Positions 7,818-17,151 of a DNA stretch of 64,000 bases are shown in pieces. The DNA comes from JAGXRK01 sp963804005 (GTDB taxonomy: Bacteria > Bacteroidota > Ignavibacteria > Ignavibacteriales > Ignavibacteriaceae). The notes beneath the pieces are model-generated. The model was not told where the DNA came from and searched no databases. It was given only the letters and a program-made list of their open reading frames with translations. Each line of letters opens with the position of its first letter. The first letter of the stretch is position 1. The stretch covers positions 601,779 through 665,778 of the forward strand of contig CAWDOP010000002.1 of the NCBI GenBank assembly GCA_963804005.1, given 5' to 3'. The position numbers were made by a program, and so were the translations under genes.

Positions 7818-8349
7818 GAATACCCCTGAGAAAGTGATGGTAAAATTTATAATTGTTTAACCAGTAAAATGACATAATTTGAATGGTAAAATAAGAAATA
7901 AAATATTAAGTTTGCGTTGAACAATCCGAATAAAATAGATTAATAAACAAAATATTTCGGGAGGCTGAGTAAAATTATATTTCAGCTTAAACCGGAATAA
8001 AAATATTATTTTACAATTTGAGGGGAAATTATTTTCTTTCAGTCTATTTTTCCAAATTCCCCTTACGGATTAATAAGATTAATTACTTCTTAATACAATT
8101 ATGATTTTGTTTCGAATATTTATATCATATTTCTTTAGAAATCAGTGTTTTTTCACTATTAAATATATTATTGATTTAGAATAAGTTCTAATGTGACTGA
8201 CGTGGCGAAGCTATATTCGGGATTATAATATTAAAGATTTTGGAATTACAAAATTGTATAATTGTACTAAAAACATATCTTTGAAACAGAATTTTTAGAA
8301 TTGTAAAAAAGTATAAACTAAATAATTTATTAACATAACGGAATTCTTT
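7818..8349. other. intergenic region in front of the polysaccharide locus
   Basis: AT-rich 532-bp spacer between divergent genes. It holds an imperfect stem (GAGGGGAAA near 8020 with TTCCCCTT near 8060) and a 21-nt motif at 8192-8212 that recurs at 19864-19884 with one mismatch. No gene seen. Promoters for both flanking genes should lie here, but I cannot place them with confidence. Confidence 0.4.
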
Positions 8350-9711
8350 ATGAAGAATGAACTCATTAAAAAAATAAACAATAAATCTGCTGTTGTAGGC
8401 ATTATTGGTATGGGCTATGTCGGTCTTCCATTAGCTCTTGAATTTGCTAATAAAGGATTTTTTACAATAGGATTTGATATTGACGAAAAGAAAATTCCTA
8501 TTCTTAATTCTGGAAAGAGTTATATAAAGCATATTAAAGAAGACCGAATAAAAAAAGTTGTTGATAAAAAAAAGTTTTTAGCGACGTCAGACTTTAACAG
8601 ATTGACTGAAACAGATGCAATAATTATTTGTGTGCCCACTCCGCTGAATGAACATCGTGAACCTGATATGACTTATATTGAAAACTCCGGAAAAGTAATT
8701 GCACAGTATTTGAAAAAAGGACAATTCATTGCACTTGAATCCTCAACTTATCCAGGAACAACTGAAGAGATACTGCAACCATTATTTGAGGAAGCACCCT
8801 TAGGGAAGTCAAAAATAGAAAGTAAAAAATCAAAAGTTAGTAAATATGTTGTTGGCAAAGATTTTTATTTGGCTTTTTCACCGGAGCGTGAAGATCCGAA
8901 TAATGCAAAATATTCTACTTCAACAATACCAAAAGTTGTTGGTGGAGTTACTCCCGATTGTTTAGAAATTGCACTAGCACTTTACAATCAGGTAATAGTG
9001 AAAACTGTTCCCGTCTCATCACCAAGAGCTGCGGAAGCAACCAAGCTTCTTGAAAATATTTACAGATCAATAAACATAGCTTTGGTTAATGAACTTAAAA
9101 TTGTATTTGAAAGAATGGATATTGATGTTTGGGAAGTCATTGAAGCTGCATCTACAAAACCATTTGGTTTTCAACCTTTTTATCCGGGACCAGGTTTAGG
9201 AGGACACTGCATTCCTATAGATCCTTTTTACCTTACCTGGAAAGCACGCGAATACGATATCAATACAAAGTTCATAGAGCTTGCCGGTGAAATAAATACT
9301 CTTATGCCTTACTATGTTATTGAAAAAGCTGCTGAAGCATTAAATAAAAATAAAAAATCATTGAATGGGTCTAAGGTATTAATTTTGGGTGCTGCATATA
9401 AAAAAGACATCGATGATATGCGCGAATCACCATCTTTGAAATTAATAGAAATACTTAGAGAAAAAGGTGCAGTAGTTGATTATAATGATCCTTATGTGGC
9501 TAATCTTCCAAAATCACGTAAGTATAATCACAAAATGGAATCGGTCGAATTATCAAAAGCGAACTTAAACAAATATGATCTCGTACTTTTAAGTACAGAT
9601 CACTCTAATTATGATTACAGCTTTATCCACAGTAATTCAAAACTTATTCTTGATACAAGAAATGCTTTTAAGAAGGCAGGAATTATATCAGATAAAATCT
9701 TCAAAGGATGA
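8350..9711 (+). CDS. nucleotide-sugar 6-dehydrogenase (WbpA/WbpO type)
   Basis: 453 aa NAD-dependent UDP-sugar dehydrogenase that oxidises C6 of a UDP-N-acetylhexosamine to the uronic acid. The N-terminal Rossmann fold is VGIIGMGYVGLPLALEFANKGF. IICVPTPLNEHREPDM follows, and the central helix region has SPRAAEATKLLENIYRSINIALVNEL. The catalytic Cys is in GPGLGGHCIPIDPFYL, and the C-terminal domain has LGAAYKKDIDDMRESPSLKL. A Lys/Ser-rich insertion (SKIESKKSKVSK, about residues 158-169) is not usual for the family. First gene of the locus; the WbpB- and WbpD-like genes downstream point to UDP-GlcNAc as substrate. Confidence 0.92.
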   Translation: MKNELIKKINNKSAVVGIIGMGYVGLPLALEFANKGFFTIGFDIDEKKIPILNSGKSYIKHIKEDRIKKVVDKKKFLATSDFNRLTETDAIIICVPTPLNEHREPDMTYIENSGKVIAQYLKKGQFIALESSTYPGTTEEILQPLFEEAPLGKSKIESKKSKVSKYVVGKDFYLAFSPEREDPNNAKYSTSTIPKVVGGVTPDCLEIALALYNQVIVKTVPVSSPRAAEATKLLENIYRSINIALVNELKIVFERMDIDVWEVIEAASTKPFGFQPFYPGPGLGGHCIPIDPFYLTWKAREYDINTKFIELAGEINTLMPYYVIEKAAEALNKNKKSLNGSKVLILGAAYKKDIDDMRESPSLKLIEILREKGAVVDYNDPYVANLPKSRKYNHKMESVELSKANLNKYDLVLLSTDHSNYDYSFIHSNSKLILDTRNAFKKAGIISDKIFKG

Positions 9712-9805
9712 TAAAAGGATTACTTGACAGACAAACATGAATCAGAACTAAAACTAAATTAAGTATAAGAAGAAATTATATAACTAAAAGCAACAAAAAT
9801 ATACT

Positions 9806-10780
9806 ATGAAAAATTTTGCCATAACCGGAGTTGCTGGATATATAGCTCCAAGACACTTAAAAGCTATTCAGGATACAAAGAATAACCTTGTAGCTGCAAC
9901 TGATCCACACGATTCAGTTGGTATTCTCGATCGTCATTTCCCTGATGCAAGCTTCTTTACGGAATTTGAAAGATTTGACAGACACTTAGAAATGTTACGT
10001 CGCAATGATCCTAAGAAGCGAGTTGATTTCCTGACAATATGTTCTCCTAATCATCTTCATGATGCTCACATTAGATTAGCATTGAGAATTGGTGCAGATG
10101 CAATTTGTGAAAAACCGCTTGTGTTAAATCCCTGGAATCTTGATGTTCTTGAAGAACTTGAAAAAGAAAGCGAAAGAAGAGTCTATACAGTTTTGCAGCT
10201 AAGAGTACATCCTTCGCTGATCGCGATTAAAGAAAATATTCAAAAAGAAAACTCAAAGCTCAATCCGTCAACCCACGGACAAAAGTCAAAACATAAGGTT
10301 GTTTTAACTTACTTAACTTCGCGCGGAATGTGGTACAACTATTCGTGGAAAGGTATATCAGAAAAGTCTGGCGGTGTTGCCACCAATATCGGTATTCATT
10401 TTTTTGATTTGCTAATGTGGTTTTTTGGAAAGGTTCAGCATAGTGAAGTACATTTATCGCAAGCTGATAAAATGAGCGGATACCTTGAACTTGAAAACGC
10501 TGAAGTAAAATGGTATTTATCAATTGATAAAAAAGATCTTCCACAAGACGCATTGAGTGCAGGAAGAACAACACATAGATCAATTACTATTGACGGTAAA
10601 GAAGTTGAATTCACTGAAGGATTTACTGATCTGCATACAAGAGTATATGAAAACATCCTGGCAGGAAACGGATTTGGATTAAGGGATGCAAGACCATCGA
10701 TCGAGACAGTATATCAAATTCGAAGAGCAGAAATAACAAACGCAAAAGAAAAATTTCATCCGATGCTTAAAAATAAATAA
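9806..10780 (+). CDS. Gfo/Idh/MocA oxidoreductase, WbpB/WlbA-like
   Basis: 324 aa. In the WbpA-B-E-D route this enzyme oxidises C3 of UDP-GlcNAc uronic acid before transamination. Seen: N-terminal Rossmann fold NFAITGVAGYIAPRHLKAI, TICSPNHLHDAHIRLALRIGADAICEKPLVLNPWNLD with the EKP motif typical of the family, and the long C-terminal beta-sheet domain with GGVATNIGIHFFDLLMWFFG, whose GxHxxD-like segment contains the catalytic His. IAPRHLKAI is characteristic of the WbpB subgroup. Located between the 6-dehydrogenase and a WbpD-like acetyltransferase. Confidence 0.9.
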   Translation: MKNFAITGVAGYIAPRHLKAIQDTKNNLVAATDPHDSVGILDRHFPDASFFTEFERFDRHLEMLRRNDPKKRVDFLTICSPNHLHDAHIRLALRIGADAICEKPLVLNPWNLDVLEELEKESERRVYTVLQLRVHPSLIAIKENIQKENSKLNPSTHGQKSKHKVVLTYLTSRGMWYNYSWKGISEKSGGVATNIGIHFFDLLMWFFGKVQHSEVHLSQADKMSGYLELENAEVKWYLSIDKKDLPQDALSAGRTTHRSITIDGKEVEFTEGFTDLHTRVYENILAGNGFGLRDARPSIETVYQIRRAEITNAKEKFHPMLKNK

Positions 10781-10860
10781 AACAGATGATTATCTAATTG
10801 TATGTTTTCATTTATGTTCGAAAATATTGTTACACTAATAATCTTTAAAGGTAAAGAAAT

Positions 10861-11451
10861 ATGAATCAGTCAGAATCTAATTTTTATATAAACAAATACG
10901 CTGTAGTTGATGAGAATGTTGAAATTGGTGAAGGTACCAAAATATGGCATTTCTCACATATTCAATCCGGGGCAAAGATTGGTAAGAAATGTGTATTCGG
11001 ACAAAATGTAAATGTCGGTAATAATGTTACAATTGGCGATTATTGTAAAGTTCAGAATAACGTATCAATTTATGAAGGAGTAACGCTAGAAGATTATGTA
11101 TTCTGCGGCCCTTCGATGGTGTTTACAAATATTTTAAATCCTCGTTGCAAATATCCACAAGTGGGTGCACAGTATTATGTAAAAACTTTAGTTAAAGAAG
11201 GTGCATCATTAGGTGCAAACTGTACTATTGTTTGTGGAACTACTATTGGTCGTCACGCAATGATTGGTGCCGGTGCAGTTGTTACTAAAGATGTTCCTGA
11301 TTACGCATTGGTTGTTGGAAGTCCAGCGCGAGTTATCGGCTGGTATTCAGAAGGTGGAGAAAGATTAAAGTTTGATGAAAACGGCTTTGCAGTATGTAAA
11401 AAGTCAGGGAAAAAATATCACTTGAAAGATGATCGCTTAAATGAGGTTTAG
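10861..11451 (+). CDS. WbpD-like UDP-sugar N-acetyltransferase (left-handed beta helix)
   Basis: 196 aa hexapeptide-repeat acetyltransferase, expected to acetylate the 3-amino group of UDP-GlcNAc3N uronic acid with acetyl-CoA. Repeats start at KYAVVDENVEIGEGTKIWHFSHIQSGAKIG and run through VFGQNVNVGNNVTIGDYCKVQNNVSIYEGV. The loop with GPSMVFTNILNPRCKYP and the end GAVVTKDVPDYALVVGSPARVIGW are typical of WbpD. The C-terminal FAVCKKSGKKYHL is also seen in this subfamily. The aminotransferase of the pathway (WbpE) is not adjacent; a DegT gene at 37.3 kb is a candidate. Confidence 0.92.
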   Translation: MNQSESNFYINKYAVVDENVEIGEGTKIWHFSHIQSGAKIGKKCVFGQNVNVGNNVTIGDYCKVQNNVSIYEGVTLEDYVFCGPSMVFTNILNPRCKYPQVGAQYYVKTLVKEGASLGANCTIVCGTTIGRHAMIGAGAVVTKDVPDYALVVGSPARVIGWYSEGGERLKFDENGFAVCKKSGKKYHLKDDRLNEV

Positions 11452-11605
11452 GATTAATTATAATTTATAATATTTTCTGAATTCGTAAATCCAATTCGAG
11501 AATATAAAACCATTAAATTATATCTGATAAAATAGTTCAATAGAATATCTAAAAAATTAACTGTAAATTAATATCGAATTTCAAACTAATTTGGAAATAA
11601 ATAAA

Positions 11606-12121
11606 ATGCGTCATTACAATATATTAGTTTTGTTTTTTCTAATGCTTTTTGTTATTGATGCTCGGGCACAGGATAACATACAGCTTGGCGACGATTTAAG
11701 AAATATGCGTCAAACTCAAAGCGGACTTTTTGATTACTCAGATCCGGGAAGCATAAATATTAAAATTCAATTGTGGGGTTACGTAAAATATCCGGGTTTT
11801 TACATTGTTCCAATGAGAACTACCATTAATGAATTAATTTCTTTAGCAGGAGGTCCGCAGGAAGATGCACTTCTTAGCGACATAAGAGTGATCAAAATAA
11901 ATTCAGACTCAACAAATACGATGCATAGATACAATTACAACGATTTGATGTGGGAAGAGGAATTAAACACTCCATTAAAATTAGTTCAGCTTGAAGCAGG
12001 TGATATTGTTGTTGTTCCCGGGGAACCAAGATACTTTATCAGACAAGATATATCCTACTATCTTTCAGTTGTAACGACCCTTGCTTCACTTGCTGCGCTT
12101 ATCATTAGTATAACTAAATAA
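11606..12121 (+). CDS. SLBB-domain polysaccharide export protein (Wza-related)
   Basis: 171 aa. Signal peptide at residues 1-23 (HYNILVLFFLMLFVIDARAQD). The SLBB domain follows: INIKIQLWGYVKYPGFYIVPMRTTINELISLAGG. A C-terminal membrane helix is visible (YLSVVTTLASLAALIISI). It lacks the N-terminal Poly_export domain and the outer-membrane helix of full-length Wza, so it is a reduced export component, probably inner-membrane anchored. I use the ATG at 11606, five codons inside a TTG-initiated frame, because it starts right at the signal peptide. The Wzc-like gene follows after 14 bp. Confidence 0.85.
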   Translation: MRHYNILVLFFLMLFVIDARAQDNIQLGDDLRNMRQTQSGLFDYSDPGSINIKIQLWGYVKYPGFYIVPMRTTINELISLAGGPQEDALLSDIRVIKINSDSTNTMHRYNYNDLMWEEELNTPLKLVQLEAGDIVVVPGEPRYFIRQDISYYLSVVTTLASLAALIISITK

Positions 12122-12135
12122 CAAGAGATTATAAA

Positions 12136-14373
12136 ATGAGTAATCAAATGAATGAATTTGACCTGACCAATTCTGAATCCTATTCCCTGAAGGATTATTT
12201 AATTCTCATTAGAAACAATTTAGTACCTGTAATTATAATAATTGCAGCAAGCATTGTTGTATCGGTAATATATGCATTAAGCTCTGTTGATATTTATAAA
12301 TCCGAATCAACATTAAAATTGACTAAATCAGGTGGCAGCATACTTCAATCCCCTTTCTTACCTGATATTCAGGATTATGGCAGTGACAGATTTATATCAA
12401 ATGAAATTGAAATACTAAAAAGCTACAACCTTAGAGAAAGAGTTGCACAGGCACTTATAGATACTATCATTAATTATTCAGATAATTCAAAGTTTAGTTT
12501 ACTGTTTCAGGATGAACCCGCTTTCGGAAGTAAGGATGAAGAAAAACAAGTTCGAAGCGTTGAATCAATTACAGATATGCTCAATGATATTTCTGTTGAA
12601 CAAAAAAGAGGATTAGATATAATTATTATAAGTGCAGAATCACCTTCTCCGTTTGAAGCAGCTTTAATAGCAAACACTTTTGCCGATCAATACAGAATGT
12701 TTAATCTTCAGTTAAACAGAGATCAACTTACTTTTGTGAAAAACTTCCTCGAAGAACAAAAAGAGAATAAACGTGAGGAACTCCAGGATGCTGAAGATTT
12801 ACTAAGATCATTTCAGGAAAAAGGCGGGGTAATTGCTTTGGATGAACAGGCAAGCGAGTTAATAAGACAGCTTTCTCAATTCGAAGCTCAAAAAAGTGCT
12901 GCTCAAATTGAATTAATGGCGTCTGAAGAAATACTTAGTAAACTCAAAGATAATCTTAAAGAACAGGATCCAAAGCTAGTTGATTACTTAGAAAGTCTTA
13001 CTTCTGAAGTATATCTTAATGCATTACAAAAGCAAATATCCGAGTTTCAACTACAGAAAGACCTTGCTTTAAGTGGTGTTGATCCTAAAATTGACATAAG
13101 TGTAAAAGTAAAAGAATATGATGATAAAATTAAAGATCTTAGAAAAAAACTTGATGAAAAAATAAAAGTACTGAAAGCAGGAATCTATGCCAGCAGTCCT
13201 GAAGAAGTAAAAGATCTTTCACGTAAGATTGTTGATGAAGAACTTAAGAGTAAATCATTAAGAGCAAGTATAACGGGATTGACTGCAATTGTAAATAAGT
13301 ATGAAAAGCGATTTAATACTTTACCTAAAACTTCTATTGATTTAGCAAGATTTCAAAGAAACAGAGAATCAACAGAAAAACTTTATATACTGCTGGAAGA
13401 AAAATACCAGGAAGCGCTGATAAACGAACAATCTCAACCCGGTAATGTACTGGTAATTGATAATGCCAGAGAACCTAATTTCCCAAGTAAACCAAACAGA
13501 ACTCTGATAATTTTAGTTGGTACTATACTTGGATTCGGATTAGCCTTTGGTTACGTATTTGTTAAAAATTATTTTGATGACACTATAAAAACTCCTGAAG
13601 ATGTTCAGAAAAAGAATGTAAATGTACTAGCATGGATTCCCGAGATAGAAGGTTTAGGTATAAACGGAACAAGCTCAGCGGAATTTGTAATAGCCCGACT
13701 TCCTGATTCAATACCATCAGAAGCTTTCCGTGCATTAAGAACACGAATTAATTTTTCACGTCCTGATATATCATCATTAAAAACTATACTTGTCACTTCA
13801 CCTGCACCAAAAGAAGGTAAAACAACTATTGCACTTAATCTTGCCGGAAGTTTTGCACAAACCAATAAAAAAACATTATTAGTCGATTGTGATCTTCGAA
13901 AACCAAGAGTTCATCAATTATTTGGAACGAAAAAATCTCCGGGAATTATCGACTATTTGTTTAGCAGTGCTAAATTAGAGGATGTTTTAAGACAAACCGA
14001 AATAAAAAATTTAAGTTATATAACTTCAGGTACTATCCCGCCCAATCCTGCTGAAATGCTTGCATCGCAACAGTTGGAGAATTTTTTCACAGAGATGAAG
14101 AAAATTTTTGATATTATAATTATAGATTCACCTCCGGTTGTTGCAGTAACCGATAGCGAAATACTCTCCCGAAAAGTAGATGGTACTTTGCTCGTTGTTT
14201 CATCTGAGTTAACAGAAGCTGATATGCTCAAACGTGCAGTAGAGCTTTTAAAAAATGATAATGCTACACTGCTTGGTACTGTACTAAATAACTTTAGATA
14301 TAAGGCAGGTTATGCTTCTTACTATAAATACTATTATTACTATGCTCCTAAAGAAAGAGCGGAAGGTAGTTGA
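12136..14373 (+). CDS. Wzc-like polysaccharide co-polymerase with BY-kinase domain
   Basis: 745 aa fusion of a chain-length determinant domain and a bacterial tyrosine kinase. Wzz segment with TM1 at about residues 32-50 (LVPVIIIIAASIVVSVIYAL); long coiled-coil periplasmic region (about 190-400, EEQKENKREELQDAEDLL); TM2 at about 456-476 (LIILVGTILGFGLAFGYVFV). The kinase has Walker A PAPKEGKTTIALNLAG, Walker A' TLLVDCDLRKPRVHQLF and Walker B IIIIDSPPVVAVTD. The C terminus carries a tyrosine cluster (YASYYKYYYYYAPKE), the expected autophosphorylation tail. It controls chain length and export together with the SLBB protein encoded just upstream. Confidence 0.95.
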   Translation: MSNQMNEFDLTNSESYSLKDYLILIRNNLVPVIIIIAASIVVSVIYALSSVDIYKSESTLKLTKSGGSILQSPFLPDIQDYGSDRFISNEIEILKSYNLRERVAQALIDTIINYSDNSKFSLLFQDEPAFGSKDEEKQVRSVESITDMLNDISVEQKRGLDIIIISAESPSPFEAALIANTFADQYRMFNLQLNRDQLTFVKNFLEEQKENKREELQDAEDLLRSFQEKGGVIALDEQASELIRQLSQFEAQKSAAQIELMASEEILSKLKDNLKEQDPKLVDYLESLTSEVYLNALQKQISEFQLQKDLALSGVDPKIDISVKVKEYDDKIKDLRKKLDEKIKVLKAGIYASSPEEVKDLSRKIVDEELKSKSLRASITGLTAIVNKYEKRFNTLPKTSIDLARFQRNRESTEKLYILLEEKYQEALINEQSQPGNVLVIDNAREPNFPSKPNRTLIILVGTILGFGLAFGYVFVKNYFDDTIKTPEDVQKKNVNVLAWIPEIEGLGINGTSSAEFVIARLPDSIPSEAFRALRTRINFSRPDISSLKTILVTSPAPKEGKTTIALNLAGSFAQTNKKTLLVDCDLRKPRVHQLFGTKKSPGIIDYLFSSAKLEDVLRQTEIKNLSYITSGTIPPNPAEMLASQQLENFFTEMKKIFDIIIIDSPPVVAVTDSEILSRKVDGTLLVVSSELTEADMLKRAVELLKNDNATLLGTVLNNFRYKAGYASYYKYYYYYAPKERAEGS

Positions 14374-14620
14374 CATTTAAAGATTACTAGATTTCAAAAT
14401 TAAAATATTGCAACGGCCAAAAAGTATTCAAAAACTGTGAACTTAATCTTACTTTCATCATAGTCTTAATTTTGACATGTAACTTTATTACGCAATAAAT
14501 TTTCCCATTATTAATACCTTTACTTTTAACTCTGAATCCATCATTTTCTCATATCATCATACGGTACGAAGATTGTAGTTATTGTTCCAAATTATTGATA
14601 AAAAATCATAAAAGCTTATA

Positions 14621-15795
14621 ATGAGATCTACTCAAAACATATTTATACTTATGATAATTGCTCTTTTTGTGATGCAATCCTATCTGGCAGCACAGGAAGA
14701 TGAGGAACCGATTGTCTATTATCAGATGGAACCGCTTGATGACAGTCTGTTTATAAATATTCAGGAAATTCTTTTTATTGATCCGCCGGATCCTAAAGCC
14801 GAAATAATTGTGGATTTACGTGATGCAAATAATCAGACTATTTCCATAAGAGGAGCTTTATATCCTTTTCTTGCATTACCTGCAGAACTCAGAGCAAGAA
14901 TAATAACTTTTCCATTCAAACTAAATCTTGAAGAAACAATAAACTTCAGTTCGGTATTTACAAGAGTTATAGAAAAACTCAGATTTTCAAAAATCATTAA
15001 TACACCAACGGTTTATCAAATTTCTCCAACTCTCGGATATATAAATCCTTTTATTCAGGTTCAGGGCGGTGAGAGGTTTGGTATGCCTCTTAAAGCAGAT
15101 ATAGGTGTTTCAATAGGATTCGGAACTCCATACTCCGGAATGATGGAAACAAATTTTATTGAAGCAAACTTTCACATACTTGGTTTCAGAGCAGGTATTA
15201 TCCATAATGCCGATGCATTTATAGAGTTAAAAGATTTTAACAATCATAACAATTTAGTCGTAAGAACCGGTCACCAGATTGCTTATGTAGTTCCTTTCGG
15301 AAATTTCTTTGAGTTCGGTTATTTATCTGCCAACGGTGATTTTTCTGATAGCGACAGATCAGCAAGTACACAAAATCAACAGTTAATAAAGAGGCTATTG
15401 TCCTTAACCCCGACGGAACAATTAAATATCAGCCGTGGCTGCTTGAAGGAGATTTTGTTAACTGGGAATTTCGTTATCCAATAAAAATTCTCGGTTCAAC
15501 ACGCGGTAAGGTTTATATTGCCAGGTTTTTAGATGAAACACATATTGGTTACACCGGACGAGAACATACTCTGGGCGGCAGTGTCTTCGATTTACGGTTT
15601 GACGCAATGGTAGCCAGTACAAAACGACAGCCGCAGTATGTTCTTGATATTATGGTTCAGAAAATATTTGATATGTGGGCTTCAAGTGCAATTGCTATTG
15701 GTCCAAGTGCAATAATGGGAACAACAAAAAACGGATCTCTCGGAATGATGTCTATTCTCTTTAACCTTAGATTAAAAGTGGGAACTTCGTTGTAG
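14621..15795 (+). CDS. secreted/outer-membrane protein of unknown function, frameshifted
   Basis: Signal peptide RSTQNIFILMIIALFVMQSYLAAQ, then an acidic segment and a beta-rich body (GYINPFIQVQGGERFGMPLKADIGVSIGFGTPYSG) like a beta-barrel or beta-sandwich. The reading frame ends at 15484, but frame +1 continues from about 15,370 without a break to 15795 (EAIVLNPDGTIKYQPWLLEGDF, later GKVYIARFLDETHIGYTGREHTLGG). One indel near 15,350-15,400 therefore splits a protein of about 390 aa. It follows the export genes. I do not recognise a family; a role in the envelope is inferred from the signal peptide only. Confidence 0.65.
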
Positions 15796-15884
15796 CTTAG
15801 CGATAGGAGTTATAGGTTTATACTTATAGTTTCAGAGTTCAAAGTTCTGATTATAACTATTTATAACTAATTTTTGAACGAATT

Positions 15885-16265
15885 ATGATTATTAATAGAT
15901 TTGAAGACATTGAAAGTTGGAAAAAAGCTAGATCTCTAGTAAAAGAAATTTATTCCATTACACAAGGAAATGATTTTCGAAAAGATTATTCTTTAAAAGA
16001 TCAAATTATTAGAGCCTCAGTTTCAATTATGTCAAATATTGCTGAGGGTTTTGATTCCGGAACAAACCGTTCATTTATTAAATATCTCAATATTTCATTG
16101 GGATCTAATTCCGAAGTAAAATCTGTTTTATATGTTGCGCTTGATCAGGAATATATTTCGAGGGAGATTTTTGATAATTTACAAGGGAAATGTGACGAAA
16201 TTAAAAAATTGATTTCCGGATTTAAAAAATATTTAAGTAATTCTTCCAGAACTAAAAAGAGATAA
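15885..16265 (+). CDS. four-helix-bundle protein (S23/rRNA-IVS type)
   Basis: 126 aa. IINRFEDIESWKKARSLVKEIY, then DYSLKDQIIRASVSIMSNIAEGFD with the core S-x-N-I-A-E-G, then RSFIKYLNISLGSNSEVKSVLYVALDQEYIS, which is the full family pattern. The upstream 80 bp contains TTCAAAGTTC, also found before the remnant at 19971. Immediately downstream is a dense AACT/AACTCAG repeat tract. Function unknown; distribution in the window suggests mobility. Confidence 0.85.
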   Translation: MIINRFEDIESWKKARSLVKEIYSITQGNDFRKDYSLKDQIIRASVSIMSNIAEGFDSGTNRSFIKYLNISLGSNSEVKSVLYVALDQEYISREIFDNLQGKCDEIKKLISGFKKYLSNSSRTKKR

Positions 16266-16618
16266 CAATTAACTTTGTACTATTAACTCTGAACTAATAA
16301 CATTGAACTATCAACTCAGAACTCAGAACTCAGAACTCAGAACTCAGAACTTTAAACCCCTAACTTAACCATTAAAGAAGCACTTATTAATAATTTTTAC
16401 TATCGTTTTCGTTATTACTCCTTGCCACTCTTAAAAAAAAGAAAGATGTAGAACCTGGATTCCACCATGATTATGTGGAAAGATTGAGTGATTGACCGAC
16501 CTCCCTTCCCATAAAGCAGATTGACTGATTGACGACCTGCTTTCCGAAAATGCAGATGAATGATTTTCCAAAAGACAATTTAAAGTTCGATTGCAAATAC
16601 AACATTATTTAACCAATA
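16266..16618. repeat. AACT-rich tract downstream of the four-helix-bundle gene
   Basis: From 16263 a run of imperfect 7-14-nt units (TAACTTTG, TTAACTCTGAAC, CTATCAACT) becomes a tandem AACTCAG array at about 16313-16347. The rest (16370-16618) has two similar blocks, GATTGAGTGATTGACCGACC and GATTGACTGATTGACGACC (16482-16530), each followed by a CTTCC/CTTTCC segment. No gene seen. Confidence 0.6.
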
Positions 16619-17086
16619 ATGAATTTTATGAATGAAGATATAATCAATAAAAACAAGAATATAAATCGAGGATTCCGTAAACTTGAAGTTTGGCGAGAAG
16701 CTATTGATTTATACGTTTTAGTAAAAGAGAAAGTCAGAAACCTGAAAGATGTTCCATATAAAATTAAAGCCCAGGTTGAGGATTCCATCTTTTCCTGTCA
16801 TTCAAATATAGCAGAAGGATACTGCAGAAGAGGATTAAAAGAGAATATTCAGTTTAATAATATTGCTTTAAGTTCATTAGGTGAAAACTATAGTCAAATA
16901 ATTGCACTTCTTTACAGTAATGATATTGATAAGGAATGGTTTTATATTTACGATACAAAACATTATTCTTTAGAAAATAAATTGATCAACTTCAACAAGG
17001 CGCAAATTAAACAATTAAAAGATAATACCGATTGGAGAAATGATTATATTATTCGAGATTTAATTGAAAATTATGGTCTTGATTAA
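16619..17086 (+). CDS. four-helix-bundle protein, divergent copy
   Basis: 155 aa, longer than the other copies. RGFRKLEVWREAIDLYVLVKEK matches the first helix; VEDSIFSCHSNIAEGYCRRG carries the core N-I-A-E-G-Y; FNNIALSSLGENYSQIIALLYSND matches the third helix. A C-terminal extension (LKDNTDWRNDYIIRDLIENYG) is extra. The start could be at 16619 or the internal ATG at 16628. The stop codon runs straight into an AATC tetranucleotide array that leads to the next gene. Confidence 0.8.
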   Translation: MNFMNEDIINKNKNINRGFRKLEVWREAIDLYVLVKEKVRNLKDVPYKIKAQVEDSIFSCHSNIAEGYCRRGLKENIQFNNIALSSLGENYSQIIALLYSNDIDKEWFYIYDTKHYSLENKLINFNKAQIKQLKDNTDWRNDYIIRDLIENYGLD

Positions 17087-17150
17087 TCAATCAATCAATC
17101 AATCAAGGAATCAATCAATCAATCAATCAAGGAATCAATCAATCAATCAA
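17085..17150 (+). repeat. AATC tetranucleotide array with 24-bp period
   Basis: Two identical 24-bp units of (AATC)5AAGG (17085-17108, 17109-17132) followed by (AATC)4AA (17133-17150). The array fills the whole space between the stop of the previous gene and the ATG at 17152, so it is the leader of the acetyltransferase gene. Confidence 0.95.
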
Positions 17151-17151
17151 A

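Noticed and set aside
8192..8212. JUMPstart/ops antitermination element
   Set aside because: The motif shares only a loose GGCGNAG similarity with the ops core, so I report it as an unnamed repeated motif instead.
16313..16347. Tandem AACTCAG units looked like a possible CRISPR or iteron array
   Set aside because: The units are 7 bp with no spacers, and no cas or replication gene is near.
17085..17150. 24-bp periodic AATC array considered as CRISPR
   Set aside because: There are no unique spacers between units; it is a simple tetranucleotide repeat.
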